This document shows, in pieces, positions 19,059 through 27,465 of a stretch of DNA of 50,625 bases (position 1 is the stretch's first letter; each line of letters begins with the position of its first letter). The DNA is taken from the NCBI GenBank assembly GCA_028694215.1, contig JAQUTW010000014.1, positions 1 through 50,625 on the forward strand, read 5' to 3'. This DNA comes from Paludibacteraceae bacterium (lineage in GTDB: Bacteria; Bacteroidota; Bacteroidia; Bacteroidales; Paludibacteraceae). The translations under genes were made by a program, and so were the position numbers. Under the pieces are notes generated by a model, which was not told the DNA's origin, did not search any database, and saw only the letters and a list, made by a program, of their open reading frames with translations.

Positions 19059-19757
19059 ATGGAAAAGAAGTCACATATATATGCTGCTATTGGAACCGTC
19101 GTTTTTACCGGCATTCTTTTGGTTATATTGCTGTTTTGTGGAATGTCTTGTGCCAAAGAGGAAAAATTGGAAGGGCTGATGGTAAGTTTTGGTGATGAAT
19201 CTGAAGGATGGGGAGAACCTACGACAGTCGTAGAAAATTCTTCTGCTTCAGATATGGCGTCAACAAATGAAAATATGCTGACACAGGAAGATGAATCGGT
19301 GGCATTGGAAACCGAAAAAAACAAAGAACGGGAGAAAGAAAAACAGCAGCAGGAGGCAGAAAAAGAACGCTTACGTCATGAAGCGAATGCGCGTGTTGCA
19401 GGAGCATTTAGTAATTCAGCTTCACAAACATCGCAGGGGACGACAACCGGCGAATCCATGTCGGGGAATCCAATGGGGAAGGGTAATTCCGGAGGTCACT
19501 CGTGGTCACTTGCGGGGCGCAGTTTGCTCGGATCGTTGCTAAATCCGGTTTATTCTGGGAGTCAAGAAGGACGTGTGGTTGTGTCAATACGTGTTGACAG
19601 TAATGGTAATGTAACAGATACCAAAATAGCAAAAGGGACTACTATTAGTGATGCCAAATTATTGGAAGCTTCGCAGAAAGCTGCCCGAAAAGCCAAATTT
19701 ACAGAAGGCAAATCTGTTGCTATGGGAGAAATCGTTTATCGTTTTGTATTAAATTAA
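19059..19757 (+). CDS. TonB-like energy transducer with charged coiled-coil linker
   Basis: 232 residues from ATG 19059 (an in-frame TTG lies just before). One N-terminal membrane helix at about 6-28 is followed by an acidic stretch. Then comes a highly charged segment rich in Glu, Lys, Arg and Gln at about residues 80-115, probably a coiled coil, a Ser/Gly-rich spacer, and a TonB-type C-terminal domain (VVSIRVDSNGNVTDTKIAKG ... YRFVLN). The domain plan and the exbB-exbD context indicate a transducer of proton-motive force to outer-membrane receptors. The linker is not the proline-rich type of classical TonB and is more like TolA. The receptors it serves are not in this window. Confidence 0.8.
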   Translation: MEKKSHIYAAIGTVVFTGILLVILLFCGMSCAKEEKLEGLMVSFGDESEGWGEPTTVVENSSASDMASTNENMLTQEDESVALETEKNKEREKEKQQQEAEKERLRHEANARVAGAFSNSASQTSQGTTTGESMSGNPMGKGNSGGHSWSLAGRSLLGSLLNPVYSGSQEGRVVVSIRVDSNGNVTDTKIAKGTTISDAKLLEASQKAARKAKFTEGKSVAMGEIVYRFVLN

Positions 19758-19764
19758 TTGAGGC

Positions 19765-20310
19765 ATGAAAAACGTATTTATATTTCTTGCTGATGGTTTT
19801 GAAGAAACGGAAGCGATAACCACTACAGATATACTTTTACGGGCGGAGTTTAATGTAAAAACCGTTTCTATTTCATCTGTAAAAACGGTTGGCGGTACAC
19901 ACAATATTACAGTTTTGGCAGATTGCTTACTTTCTGAAACGGATTTTTCGGATGCCGATTGTCTTATTTTGCCCGGAGGAATGCCGGGTGCTGCCAATTT
20001 AGATCAAAATAGTGATGTCAAAAGAATCCTGTCGGAGCATTATAAACAAGGCAAATTATTAGCTGCAATTTGTGCAGCTCCATTAGTACTTGGTAGATTA
20101 AAATTTTTGGTAGGAAGAGACGCTGTTTGTTACCCCGGCTTTGAAAAATATTTAGAAGGAGCCTCACTTATTAAAAATAAGGTTGCTTATTCCAAAAACA
20201 TAATAACAGCTAAAGGACCGGGATGTGTTTTTGAGTTTGCTCTGAAAATCATAGAACTTTTAAAAGATAAAAGTTGCGCCGAAAAAGTTGCAGACGGTCT
20301 TATTTGGTAA
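19765..20310 (+). CDS. DJ-1/PfpI (YajL-type) family protein
   Basis: 181-residue protein of the DJ-1/ThiJ/PfpI superfamily. Visible are the DGFEETEA motif with the conserved Glu (residue 16), CLILPGGMPGAANL, the nucleophile-elbow cysteine C103 in AAICAAP, and the terminal ITAKGPGCVFEFAL segment. Relatives act as deglycases, chaperones or redox sensors; the exact activity cannot be read from sequence. It starts seven bases after the TonB-like gene and ends the operon before a strong terminator. Confidence 0.9.
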   Translation: MKNVFIFLADGFEETEAITTTDILLRAEFNVKTVSISSVKTVGGTHNITVLADCLLSETDFSDADCLILPGGMPGAANLDQNSDVKRILSEHYKQGKLLAAICAAPLVLGRLKFLVGRDAVCYPGFEKYLEGASLIKNKVAYSKNIITAKGPGCVFEFALKIIELLKDKSCAEKVADGLIW

Positions 20311-20322
20311 AAATCATCTAAC

Positions 20323-20358
20323 AACACGGCGTACATAATCTTGCACGCCGTGTTTTTT
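20323..20358 (+). terminator. Rho-independent terminator after the DJ-1 gene
   Basis: AACACGGCGT (20323-20332) pairs with ACGCCGTGTT (20345-20354) across a 12-base loop, followed by TTTT. It separates the exbB operon from the kinase gene, which starts at 20364. Confidence 0.85.
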
Positions 20359-20363
20359 AATCT

Positions 20364-20987
20364 ATGACCACAGCTAAAAATACAAAGAAAATAGAATTAA
20401 CCATTCATATCATTGCTTGGCTGGTATTACTCAGCATTCCAATTTTTTCTATGGAAAAGACAGCTAATGGTTTGGCCATAAGTGATCATTTTGTTCATCA
20501 TCAATTAGCTGTAATCGTATGTATTCTTATCGCATTCTATGTAAATTATCTTTTCCTTATTCCGCATTTTCTGTTTGATAAGAAGAGGAAAGAAAAAACT
20601 CAATTTTTGATAATTAATATTGTATTATTAGTTTGCTTGATATATATATTGCACTTTTGGAAAGACAGATATATTCTTCCTTTGCCCATAAAAGGTGAGC
20701 CTCCACCTCATCATGCTGAAAAAATTATTGCTTTCCCGATTGTGGTTTTGTTGCGCGATAGTTTTGTAATCGTGCTTACTGTTTTTTCTAGTGTGGTTAT
20801 CAGACTGAATTTGCGTTTTGCAGAAAAGGAAGAGGTACGGCAAGAGGAGCAACGTGCTCGTACGCAGATGGAACTTATTCATTTACGCAGTCAGCTAAAT
20901 CCTCATTTTCTGTTGAATACATTAAATAATATTTATGCTCTAATCGCTTTTGATAAAGATATGGCACAGCAGGCTGTATACGATTAA
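20364..20987 (+). CDS. LytS/YehU-type sensor histidine kinase, N-terminal fragment
   Basis: 207 residues: four likely transmembrane helices (about 15-30, 47-70, 80-98, 120-147), a charged coiled coil, and the start of the His_kinase domain with the phospho-acceptor H181 in LRSQLNPHFLLNTLNNI. The frame stops at a TAA (20985-20987) right after AQQAVYD. Relatives continue with a segment like LSKLLRYVLYE. That sequence resumes in the +1 frame from 20986 (KLLRYVLYENND), lacking about two residues. A deletion of about five bases would explain this. The gene is either a real pseudogene or an assembly error. It would pair with the LytTR regulator downstream. Confidence 0.8.
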   Translation: MTTAKNTKKIELTIHIIAWLVLLSIPIFSMEKTANGLAISDHFVHHQLAVIVCILIAFYVNYLFLIPHFLFDKKRKEKTQFLIINIVLLVCLIYILHFWKDRYILPLPIKGEPPPHHAEKIIAFPIVVLLRDSFVIVLTVFSSVVIRLNLRFAEKEEVRQEEQRARTQMELIHLRSQLNPHFLLNTLNNIYALIAFDKDMAQQAVYD

Positions 20988-21453
20988 ATTATTACGTTAT
21001 GTTTTATATGAAAATAATGATACATTTGTTCCATTAACGCAAGAAATTGAGTTTCTAAAAAACTATATTCGGTTGATGCGTATTCGATTGTCTGATAATG
21101 TGAAAGTAAATGTTGTTTTTGATGTTGCAGAAGATAGCACTACTCAAATTGCGCCACTTTTATTTATTTCATTAATTGAAAATGCCTTTAAACATGGCAT
21201 ATCAGGTGAAGAAAATGATGTTATTTCGATTACAATTCGTGAAGTACAAGGAGAAAAAGTAATATGTGATATTCGCAATAGTTATCATCCAAAAAACGAG
21301 CAGGACCAAAGTGGATCAGGTATTGGGTTGCAACAGGTTCGTAAACGTATGGATTTACTTTATCCCAAAGCTTATTCTTGGAAAATATATGTGTCTGAAG
21401 AAAATCTTTATTGTTCCACCTTGATTATTTTTTTAAATTATGATGCAAATTAA
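20950..21453 (+). pseudogene. LytS/YehU-type histidine kinase, C-terminal fragment
   Basis: Remainder of the kinase in the +1 frame. Residues before 20986 are frame overlap only; homology begins there. It contains the rest of the dimerisation region (LRYVLYENND, LTQEIEFLKNYIRLMRIRL) and the ATP-binding HATPase_c domain, with the N box LISLIENAFKHG and the G box GSGIGLQQVRKRMDLLYP. No convincing independent start or ribosome site was found, so the fragment is probably not translated alone. Its end overlaps the response regulator gene by 14 bases. Confidence 0.72.
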
Positions 21454-22168
21454 GTGTGCCGTAGTCGATGATGAACCATTGGCGGTTAATTTATTGGAAA
21501 ATTATATTAAGAAAACGCCATTTCTAAAATTGACAGCGCGTTGTTCTAATGCAGCACAACTTATGTGTGGGCTGTCAGCACTGGATATAGATTTAATTTT
21601 TTTGGACATTCAGATGCCGGATGTTTCGGGAATAGAATTATCGAAACAGTTACCGCCTAATGTCCGTGTTATTTTTACCACTGCATTTAATCAATACGCA
21701 TTAGACGGGTTTCGAGTAAATGCGCTTGATTATTTATTAAAACCTATCTCGTATGCCGATTTTTTGAGTTCAGCCAATAAGGCTTTGCAATGGTTCCAAA
21801 TGGTTCAGAATACAAAATCATCAAACGAGGGCGAAGAAGGTCATGAAATTTATGTTCGGAGTGCACGTAGATTGATAAAAGTCGATTTTGACAAATTAAT
21901 TTATATTGAAGCCTCGAAAGATTATGTAAAGTTTGTGGTAGAGGGAGACGCTCCAATTCTTTCACTGATGAGTTTAAAGGCATTAGAAGATATGCTTCCG
22001 TTAACTCAATTCTTAAAGGTGCATCGTTCATTTATAGTTAATAAACAAAAGATTCATTTAGTTGAGAATGGTCATATTATTTTTAACAAAAATTCTATTC
22101 CTGTGAGTAAATCGTATAAAAAGAAACTTATGGATTTTTTAAAGGAAACTCACTCGGATAAACTATAA
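21440..22168 (+). CDS. LytTR-family response regulator
   Basis: 242 residues (ATG 21440 or the next ATG at 21443). The receiver domain at about 4-120 has the acidic pair D10/D11, phospho-acceptor D56 in LIFLDIQMPDVSG, the conserved Thr in IFTTAF and the Lys in YLLKPI. A LytTR DNA-binding domain follows at about 138-238 (YIEASKDYVKF, LKVHRSFIVNKQKI). It is the expected partner of the upstream LytS-type kinase. Because that kinase is broken, the regulator could be orphaned. It converges with the HD hydrolase gene with five bases between. Confidence 0.92.
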   Translation: MMQIKCAVVDDEPLAVNLLENYIKKTPFLKLTARCSNAAQLMCGLSALDIDLIFLDIQMPDVSGIELSKQLPPNVRVIFTTAFNQYALDGFRVNALDYLLKPISYADFLSSANKALQWFQMVQNTKSSNEGEEGHEIYVRSARRLIKVDFDKLIYIEASKDYVKFVVEGDAPILSLMSLKALEDMLPLTQFLKVHRSFIVNKQKIHLVENGHIIFNKNSIPVSKSYKKKLMDFLKETHSDKL

Positions 22169-22173
22169 ATGGG

Positions 22174-22710
22174 TTATCCAAACATATTCAGCCATCTCTT
22201 GAATTGGAGGACAGAAGTGTCTCCGAATGTAGATAAAGAGGATATAATTTTTTCTATGGGTAACTCTTGTTCCAAATGTGTTTTTGAAAAAAACTTATCG
22301 GCAAAGCAGATTACCTGTTCTTCATAACTGATAGGGCATAAATTACGATGTGGTAAGGGCAGGCGTTGCTTTTTTATCTCTTCTAATGATAATCCGGTAC
22401 CGGTATGTCGTTCACATACTAAGGCGTGACGTTCAAATCCTTCTTGGCGCATCAAATCTGCTCCTAAATATCCATGTTCTATATATTTCGCATTGCCAAT
22501 GCAATGAATCGCAGGAGCATTGGTAAGAAATATCCCGATATCATGCACCATGGCAGCTTCTGCTATAAAAGTTGTGTCCATTTGTATTTCAGGGTGTCGT
22601 TGCGCAATCTCTAAAGCTTTGTTGGTTACAGAATGGCTATGCGACAATAAAATATTGTATAAAGGAGTAGTGGGAGTATAATATTTCTCAATAATTTTTA
22701 TAGGATCCAT
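22174..22710 (-). CDS. HD-domain hydrolase
   Basis: 178-residue HD superfamily protein. The metal ligands expected of the fold are present: a first His in HSHSVTNKALEIA, the HD pair in AAMVHDIGIFL, a His in ERHTGTGL, and a later Asp in CFADKF. Relatives are phosphohydrolases of nucleotides or related metabolites; the substrate is not evident. It begins four bases after the stop of the secreted nuclease gene, so the two are probably co-transcribed. Confidence 0.82.
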   Translation of the reverse strand: MDPIKIIEKYYTPTTPLYNILLSHSHSVTNKALEIAQRHPEIQMDTTFIAEAAMVHDIGIFLTNAPAIHCIGNAKYIEHGYLGADLMRQEGFERHALVCERHTGTGLSLEEIKKQRLPLPHRNLCPISYEEQVICFADKFFSKTHLEQELPIEKIISSLSTFGDTSVLQFKRWLNMFG

Positions 22711-22714
22711 GTTA

Positions 22715-24646
22715 TTAATTTACAACCAGTTTTTTTGTTATTTTACTATTATTGTGAACAAAATTCAGTAAATAAATTCCTTGTGGAAGATAGGTGGTAA
22801 TTGGTTCGATATTTGTTGGTATATCTGACGAATAGAATTTTCTCCCCAACATATCAGTAATTATTAGATGATAATTGAGTGCATTGGAAATTGTAAATAC
22901 TCCTTTGCTTGGATTAGGGTAAACAAAAATATTATTAATAGGGGTATTTACAACATTCTGAACGCCTAATTGTAAACCTACAACAATGGGATCGTGGTCA
23001 GAGCAACGATACATATTATCATAAAACGGGGTTTGGTTATATTCGAAATAGCTTGGCTCGTCAGTATTGATATGGAAGACAGAACAGCCTGTAATTTGCT
23101 GTTTTAAAGACGAATTTGCTAATACATGATCTAAACACCCAGCTTCCGAATTATATGAATATGAATATTCTTCATCTCCATGAAATTGTTTTAAAAGATG
23201 TGTATAGTTATAATTGTAAAATACCTGCAAAGGGTCTTCTTTGGCATAGGCATTAAGGTCTCCCATAATTAAAATATCAGGTTCGTTGTAATATGTTGCA
23301 CACACATTGACAAATGAGACTGTTGCATTTGCTTCTCTAACCCTGTCGCCGTTGTAATAACTTTGACCATCGCCTTTATCTACATTATCGGCGGTGGCAT
23401 AACTGCCTCCACTTTTAGATTTAAAGTGATTTAATGAAAAAATGAAACTTTCATTATTAGATATCAGATTGAAACATTGAGCTTTTTTACGATTTTGAGT
23501 TTCGGTATTATCACTGCGAATCTCTTTTATAGGGGCAACTTTATCTTTTCGGTATATAAATCCGACTTTTGTGTAACTGCCATAAGTGGATGTGCCATCG
23601 TTGATGTAAGCGTATATATCGTTTTGTGCACTTGTGTTTAATGCGTCGGTTAAATATTGAAGAGCAGTTTGACCTGTTTGAATCTCTACTAATCCGTAAA
23701 TGTCAGCATCAATAGCTTGTAATGCTTTCAGAATTTTACTATGTTGTCTGTTTGCATCGGCTTCATTATCAGGTCCGTAACCAGTCCCCCAATTCTCTCT
23801 TAAATAATATTCTAAATTGAAACAACAAACTTTCAAATTGTAATTACCTAAATTTTCAGGTTGAGTAGGACGTTGGTTTTTATAAAAAACGACATCGTCT
23901 AATGCATATAAAACATATCCAAATACATTTTGATCTAAAATAGTAACCAAACTGTCCGTACATTCACCTGTACGTCGCGTGCCATTGATATCGGTAAAAG
24001 GTGTCGGTGTCGGATAAGAAACCGAACTGGCATCGTCTAAAATAATCTGATTCATACTGTTGGATGTTTTTAAAGCAGTGTATTCTGTCGAACCGGGTAT
24101 TGTAACTTCTGTTGGCGATTGTAATCGTTTACCCGATAAAGACAATTGCCCGAATTGTTTTAAATAACGATTAGAAATGACAGTGAAAGTTTGATCAAAT
24201 TCCAGTAACATATTTTCATAGCGTTCTGCATTCGTTTTGAAATTTTCATCAAACACGACTTTTGTTGGCAGAATCGTATTGTCGTGTGATTTTATCTTAC
24301 AGACTGAAACATTACTGATTTGAGTTCTGTTTTGATATTCAGTTACAGTTCCGGTTACTTCTACTGCATCTCCTTTTGCTACCGAAAATGTAGTGTTGCC
24401 TAAATAGATAAAAATTCCGTCTGAAGCATTAGAACCGTTGGTAGTGGCTGATTGCATGAAGAAGCCATTCAAACTGTTACTTCCCGGAAATGTAGCCGTA
24501 ACAATGCCTTGTGTGGTTACAACTTGCGAAGTTAAGGCCGAGCTGGCTCCTGTTTCCTGAATTTCATAAATCTCCTTTATACTTTGTCCGTATAGCGATA
24601 TATTGCACAGTAATACAATAATTATTAATAAAATGTTTCTCATCAT
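22715..24646 (-). CDS. T9SS-exported endonuclease/exonuclease/phosphatase-family nuclease
   Basis: 643 residues. The order is: signal peptide (about 1-20), an OB-fold region at about 35-120 (VVTTQGIVTATFPGS, GNTTFSVAKGDAVEVTGTV), an endonuclease/exonuclease/phosphatase domain at about 265-560, and a C-terminal T9SS type A sorting domain (VYPNPSKGVFTI ... LPQGIYLL ... TKKLVVN). The nuclease residues are all visible: the Glu in YGLVEIQ, the His in LNHFK, DxN in IMGDLNAYA, the Asp in CLDHVLA, and SDHDP. This layout is that of secreted NucH/ExeM-like DNases. It probably reaches the surface through the T9SS encoded nearby and degrades extracellular nucleic acid for nutrition. Confidence 0.88.
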   Translation of the reverse strand: MMRNILLIIIVLLCNISLYGQSIKEIYEIQETGASSALTSQVVTTQGIVTATFPGSNSLNGFFMQSATTNGSNASDGIFIYLGNTTFSVAKGDAVEVTGTVTEYQNRTQISNVSVCKIKSHDNTILPTKVVFDENFKTNAERYENMLLEFDQTFTVISNRYLKQFGQLSLSGKRLQSPTEVTIPGSTEYTALKTSNSMNQIILDDASSVSYPTPTPFTDINGTRRTGECTDSLVTILDQNVFGYVLYALDDVVFYKNQRPTQPENLGNYNLKVCCFNLEYYLRENWGTGYGPDNEADANRQHSKILKALQAIDADIYGLVEIQTGQTALQYLTDALNTSAQNDIYAYINDGTSTYGSYTKVGFIYRKDKVAPIKEIRSDNTETQNRKKAQCFNLISNNESFIFSLNHFKSKSGGSYATADNVDKGDGQSYYNGDRVREANATVSFVNVCATYYNEPDILIMGDLNAYAKEDPLQVFYNYNYTHLLKQFHGDEEYSYSYNSEAGCLDHVLANSSLKQQITGCSVFHINTDEPSYFEYNQTPFYDNMYRCSDHDPIVVGLQLGVQNVVNTPINNIFVYPNPSKGVFTISNALNYHLIITDMLGRKFYSSDIPTNIEPITTYLPQGIYLLNFVHNNSKITKKLVVN

Positions 24647-24665
24647 AAGTTTGTTTTTTCCTTGA

Positions 24666-24673
24666 CAAATGTA
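24666..24673 (-). promoter_or_regulatory. -7 element of the nuclease promoter
   Basis: The minus strand reads TACATTTG here, matching TAnnTTTG, 19 bases before the nuclease start. The predicted leader is about 14 bases. Confidence 0.5.
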
Positions 24674-24715
24674 ATGTTATTTTCTCAATAAAGTTCCATC
24701 AACAAGAAAATTTAG

Positions 24716-24723
24716 TATCTTTG
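24716..24723 (+). promoter_or_regulatory. -7 element of the methyltransferase promoter
   Basis: TATCTTTG matches TAnnTTTG. The ATG at 24734 is only ten bases further on, so the transcript would be nearly leaderless. Confidence 0.6.
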
Positions 24724-24733
24724 TCCAATTATT

Positions 24734-25513
24734 ATGAAAAAGTTGTTTCAGATAATATCATTTGTCCAATATTGTTTTGTTGCAAAACATCGAAAGGGTT
24801 TTGGAATTCATTCTCCGTTTGTCTTTCATTTGTTAAATCGTGTTTTTTTTGAAAAGGAAGCATACTACTGTTACAAAGTGATAGAATCTGTTCGTCAACA
24901 ATTTCTTGCCAATCATCAAAAAATATACCTTACAGATTATGGTACGGGGGGCAAACGTACTAAAACAATTGCAGAGATAGCGCATAAAACAATAAAATCG
25001 CGGAAATATGCGCAATTGCTGTTTCGGCTTGTAAATTCCAATCATTCACAGCAAATATTAGAACTTGGAACCAGTTTGGGTATATCTACTATGTATTTGG
25101 CTTCTGCCAATTTGAAGTCTAATGTCGTTACAATTGAAGGCGACTCTGCCTTGTGTGATTTGGCAAAGAAAACATTTTATTCCAATAATTTTCAGAATAT
25201 TACCGTAATAGAAGGAAACCTTGATTTCGTTCTGGAAGATGTTGTATCCAAAATGGATACACTTGATTTTGTTTTTTTTGATGCTAACCATACCCAAGTG
25301 GCAACACTAAAATATTTTTCTATTTGTTTGGCTAAAATCAATAAAAATACTATTTTTGTATTCGATGATATACATTGGTCGGCTGATATGCAGAGAGCAT
25401 GGTATCAGATAGCAGAACATCCGGCAGTGCGATTGTCCATAGATATTTTTGGAATGGGAATTGTGTGGTTTGATACCGATTTAATGAAACAGCAATATAT
25501 CGTCGCTTTTTAA
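24734..25513 (+). CDS. Class I SAM-dependent methyltransferase
   Basis: 259 residues with a Rossmann-type methyltransferase domain. The SAM-binding motif I is ILELGTSLGISTMYLA at about residues 113-128. Motif II (VVTIEGDSAL) and an Asp-rich LDFVFFDANH follow. This pattern is close to the O-methyltransferase (catechol-type) group. The N-terminal ~100 residues contain an aromatic segment (FGIHSPFVFHLLNRVFF) found in a Bacteroidota-specific subfamily. The substrate is unknown. It is followed 15 bases later by the cobalamin adenosyltransferase gene, but no functional link is evident. Confidence 0.82.
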   Translation: MKKLFQIISFVQYCFVAKHRKGFGIHSPFVFHLLNRVFFEKEAYYCYKVIESVRQQFLANHQKIYLTDYGTGGKRTKTIAEIAHKTIKSRKYAQLLFRLVNSNHSQQILELGTSLGISTMYLASANLKSNVVTIEGDSALCDLAKKTFYSNNFQNITVIEGNLDFVLEDVVSKMDTLDFVFFDANHTQVATLKYFSICLAKINKNTIFVFDDIHWSADMQRAWYQIAEHPAVRLSIDIFGMGIVWFDTDLMKQQYIVAF

Positions 25514-25528
25514 AACCTTAGAAATGTC

Positions 25529-26071
25529 ATGAAAATTTATACCAAATCGGGAGATAAAGGACAAACTTCCCTGATAGGCGGTACACGTGTTTGTAAAAAC
25601 GATGCTCGTATAAAAGCCTATGGAACAGTGGATGAACTAAATTCTTTTCTTGGTCTTCTCCGTTCAAAATTGGAACATAATAATAAGCAATTGATATTAG
25701 AAATACAGAATACCTTGTTTGTTGTTGGTGCCAACTTGGCTACTGATATTTCTAAAACTCCCATAGGCGATTTTGCGAAAATTTCAGATGAAAAAATTCG
25801 TTTTTTGGAGGAGAATATTGATAAAATTGATGCGCAACTCCCTCAAATTGATAACTTTATTATCTATGGAGAGGACGAATTGTCTGCTTTATGCCATATT
25901 TGTAGGGCTATAGCCAGACGTGCCGAGATAGAAATCCTATCTGTTGATAATGAGATTATTATAGATAAAAATGTGCTGGCATATATGAATCGCTTGTCCG
26001 ATTTTTTATTTGTTTTTGCCAGATTTTTAGGAAAAAAACGCGGTAACACTGATTTTTTTTGGCAAAAATAA
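25529..26071 (+). CDS. Cob(I)alamin adenosyltransferase, PduO type
   Basis: Transfers the adenosyl group of ATP to cob(I)alamin, giving the coenzyme B12 used by radical mutases. 180 residues, usual length. Signatures are the N-terminal ATP-binding TKSGDKGQTSLIGG at about residues 5-18, KAYGTVDELNSFLG, and the CRAIARRAEIE helix near residue 130. No cobalamin riboswitch was seen upstream. It lies 15 bases after the methyltransferase gene, so the two are probably co-transcribed. Confidence 0.92.
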   Translation: MKIYTKSGDKGQTSLIGGTRVCKNDARIKAYGTVDELNSFLGLLRSKLEHNNKQLILEIQNTLFVVGANLATDISKTPIGDFAKISDEKIRFLEENIDKIDAQLPQIDNFIIYGEDELSALCHICRAIARRAEIEILSVDNEIIIDKNVLAYMNRLSDFLFVFARFLGKKRGNTDFFWQK

Positions 26072-26091
26072 GTTTTTTCAGAAAAAAACCT

Positions 26092-26099
26092 TATCTTTG
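26092..26099 (+). promoter_or_regulatory. -7 element of the small acidic protein gene
   Basis: TATCTTTG matches TAnnTTTG, 44 bases before ATG 26144. No -33 TTTG at the usual spacing was found. Confidence 0.5.
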
Positions 26100-26143
26100 T
26101 CGGTTGAAAACTATAAATTCATAATAAAAAAGAGTAAGATAAA

Positions 26144-26365
26144 ATGTATTGGACGTTAGAACTTGCATCTAAATTGGAAGATGCTCCTTGGCCTGCAACC
26201 AAAGATGAGCTAATTGATTATGCAATGCGTTCGGGTGCATCATTAGAAGTCATTGAAAATTTACAGGAAATAGAGGATGAAGGCGAAGTATATGAAAGTA
26301 TGGAAGATATTTGGCCTGATTACCCTAGCAAAGAAGACTTTTTCTTTAATGAGGAAGAATATTGA
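26144..26365 (+). CDS. Small acidic DUF2795-like protein
   Basis: 73 residues, strongly acidic. The central part (WPATKDELIDYAMRSGAS, then VIENLQEIEDEGEVYESMED) fits the DUF2795 family, which is common in Bacteroidota and other bacteria and has no established function. The fold resembles a short helical domain; no signal peptide or membrane helix is present, so it is cytoplasmic. It has its own promoter element and stands just before the T9SS operon. The 115 bases after it hold no gene and only weak A/T-rich hairpins. Confidence 0.78.
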   Translation: MYWTLELASKLEDAPWPATKDELIDYAMRSGASLEVIENLQEIEDEGEVYESMEDIWPDYPSKEDFFFNEEEY

Positions 26366-26480
26366 AAGATTAAAAGGATGTTAAATTCTTGATGGTATAT
26401 ATAAAAAGATGGCTTTTGACACAATTTTTTTGTGCTTTTTAAGTTCAGAAACATAAAAGCATTTAATTTTTATTTATTGG

Positions 26481-27455
26481 ATGAATATTGTGGCTAACTT
26501 CAAAAGTCAATATAAACAGAAATTACTATTAGGAATTTTAATCTATTTAGGCACACAAATAACTGTTTTTGCTCAATTGGATACCCAATTTAGCCAATAC
26601 ATGTTTAATAAAGCGAATTTGAATCCGGCTGCTGTTGGCGAACAGCAAATGATGCATGCTTTTGCATCCTATCGAATGCAATGGATTGGAATTTCAAATG
26701 CTCCGAGAACAACATTAGTGTCACTGAATGCTCCGTTTAATATTTTAAAAACGAGTCATGGTGCAGGCATTAATTTGATAAATGATAGATCGGGTATTTT
26801 TTCCAATGTACAATTTGATGTACAGTATGCGTATAAATTTAAAGTATGGAATGGTGATTTAAGTGTGGGTGCCAATCTTGGTTTTATCAATATCACATGT
26901 TATGGTGATAGTGCTAAAAATGTAGAGAGTGAGTATCATGTAGCTGAAGATCCGGCGATACCTAATGGCACAAAATCCGGAACAGGATTTGATTTTGGGG
27001 TAGGAGTCTATTATTCAGATAAAAGCACACATATGGGAATTTCTTTATTGCGTATTCCTGCACCAACCATAGCATTTGATGACAATGCAGAATTTGTTAC
27101 AAAACAGTTGCTTACTGTTATGGGTGGATATAATTTTCAATTGAAAAAGGATTTTCAATTAAAACCGGCCATCATGATAATGTCTGATTTTGTTAGTTGG
27201 CAGATGAATATTAATTTACTGCTGGATTATAAAGAGAAATACTGGGGAGGGCTTTCATATCGCATTCAGGATGCTGTTTCTTTTTTGTTGGGAATAAAAG
27301 TTCTGAATGGTTTGTCTATTGGATATGCGTATGATTTGCCGGCTTCTAAAATTATTACTGCGAGTCATGGATCGCACGAATTGTTTTTATCTTATGAATT
27401 TGGATTATCCTTCGGGAAAAAGGATAAAAAATATAAAAGTGTAAGAATTCTTTAA
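26481..27455 (+). CDS. porP: PorP/SprF-family T9SS outer-membrane protein
   Basis: 324 residues. The signal peptide ends near ITVFAQ (about residue 33), followed by the family hallmark LDTQFSQYMFNKANLNPAAVG and a 14-strand-type beta barrel ending in an aromatic strand (FLSYEFGLSFGKK). PorP/SprF proteins are outer-membrane partners of the T9SS; in Porphyromonas and Flavobacterium they lie directly upstream of porK/gldK. Here the gldK-like gene follows after ten bases. Other PorP copies often serve single cargo proteins, but this location marks it as the core copy. Confidence 0.93.
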   Translation: MNIVANFKSQYKQKLLLGILIYLGTQITVFAQLDTQFSQYMFNKANLNPAAVGEQQMMHAFASYRMQWIGISNAPRTTLVSLNAPFNILKTSHGAGINLINDRSGIFSNVQFDVQYAYKFKVWNGDLSVGANLGFINITCYGDSAKNVESEYHVAEDPAIPNGTKSGTGFDFGVGVYYSDKSTHMGISLLRIPAPTIAFDDNAEFVTKQLLTVMGGYNFQLKKDFQLKPAIMIMSDFVSWQMNINLLLDYKEKYWGGLSYRIQDAVSFLLGIKVLNGLSIGYAYDLPASKIITASHGSHELFLSYEFGLSFGKKDKKYKSVRIL

Positions 27456-27465
27456 TTAACCTAAT

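Noticed and set aside
25400..25530. Cobalamin riboswitch near the adenosyltransferase gene
   Set aside because: The gap is only 15 bases and no B12-box-like sequence was found.
26366..26480. Hairpins and T runs between the DUF2795-like gene and porP
   Set aside because: Stems consist of about five A/T-rich pairs (for example CACAA/TTGTG) and no consensus promoter for porP was found, so neither terminator nor promoter is annotated.
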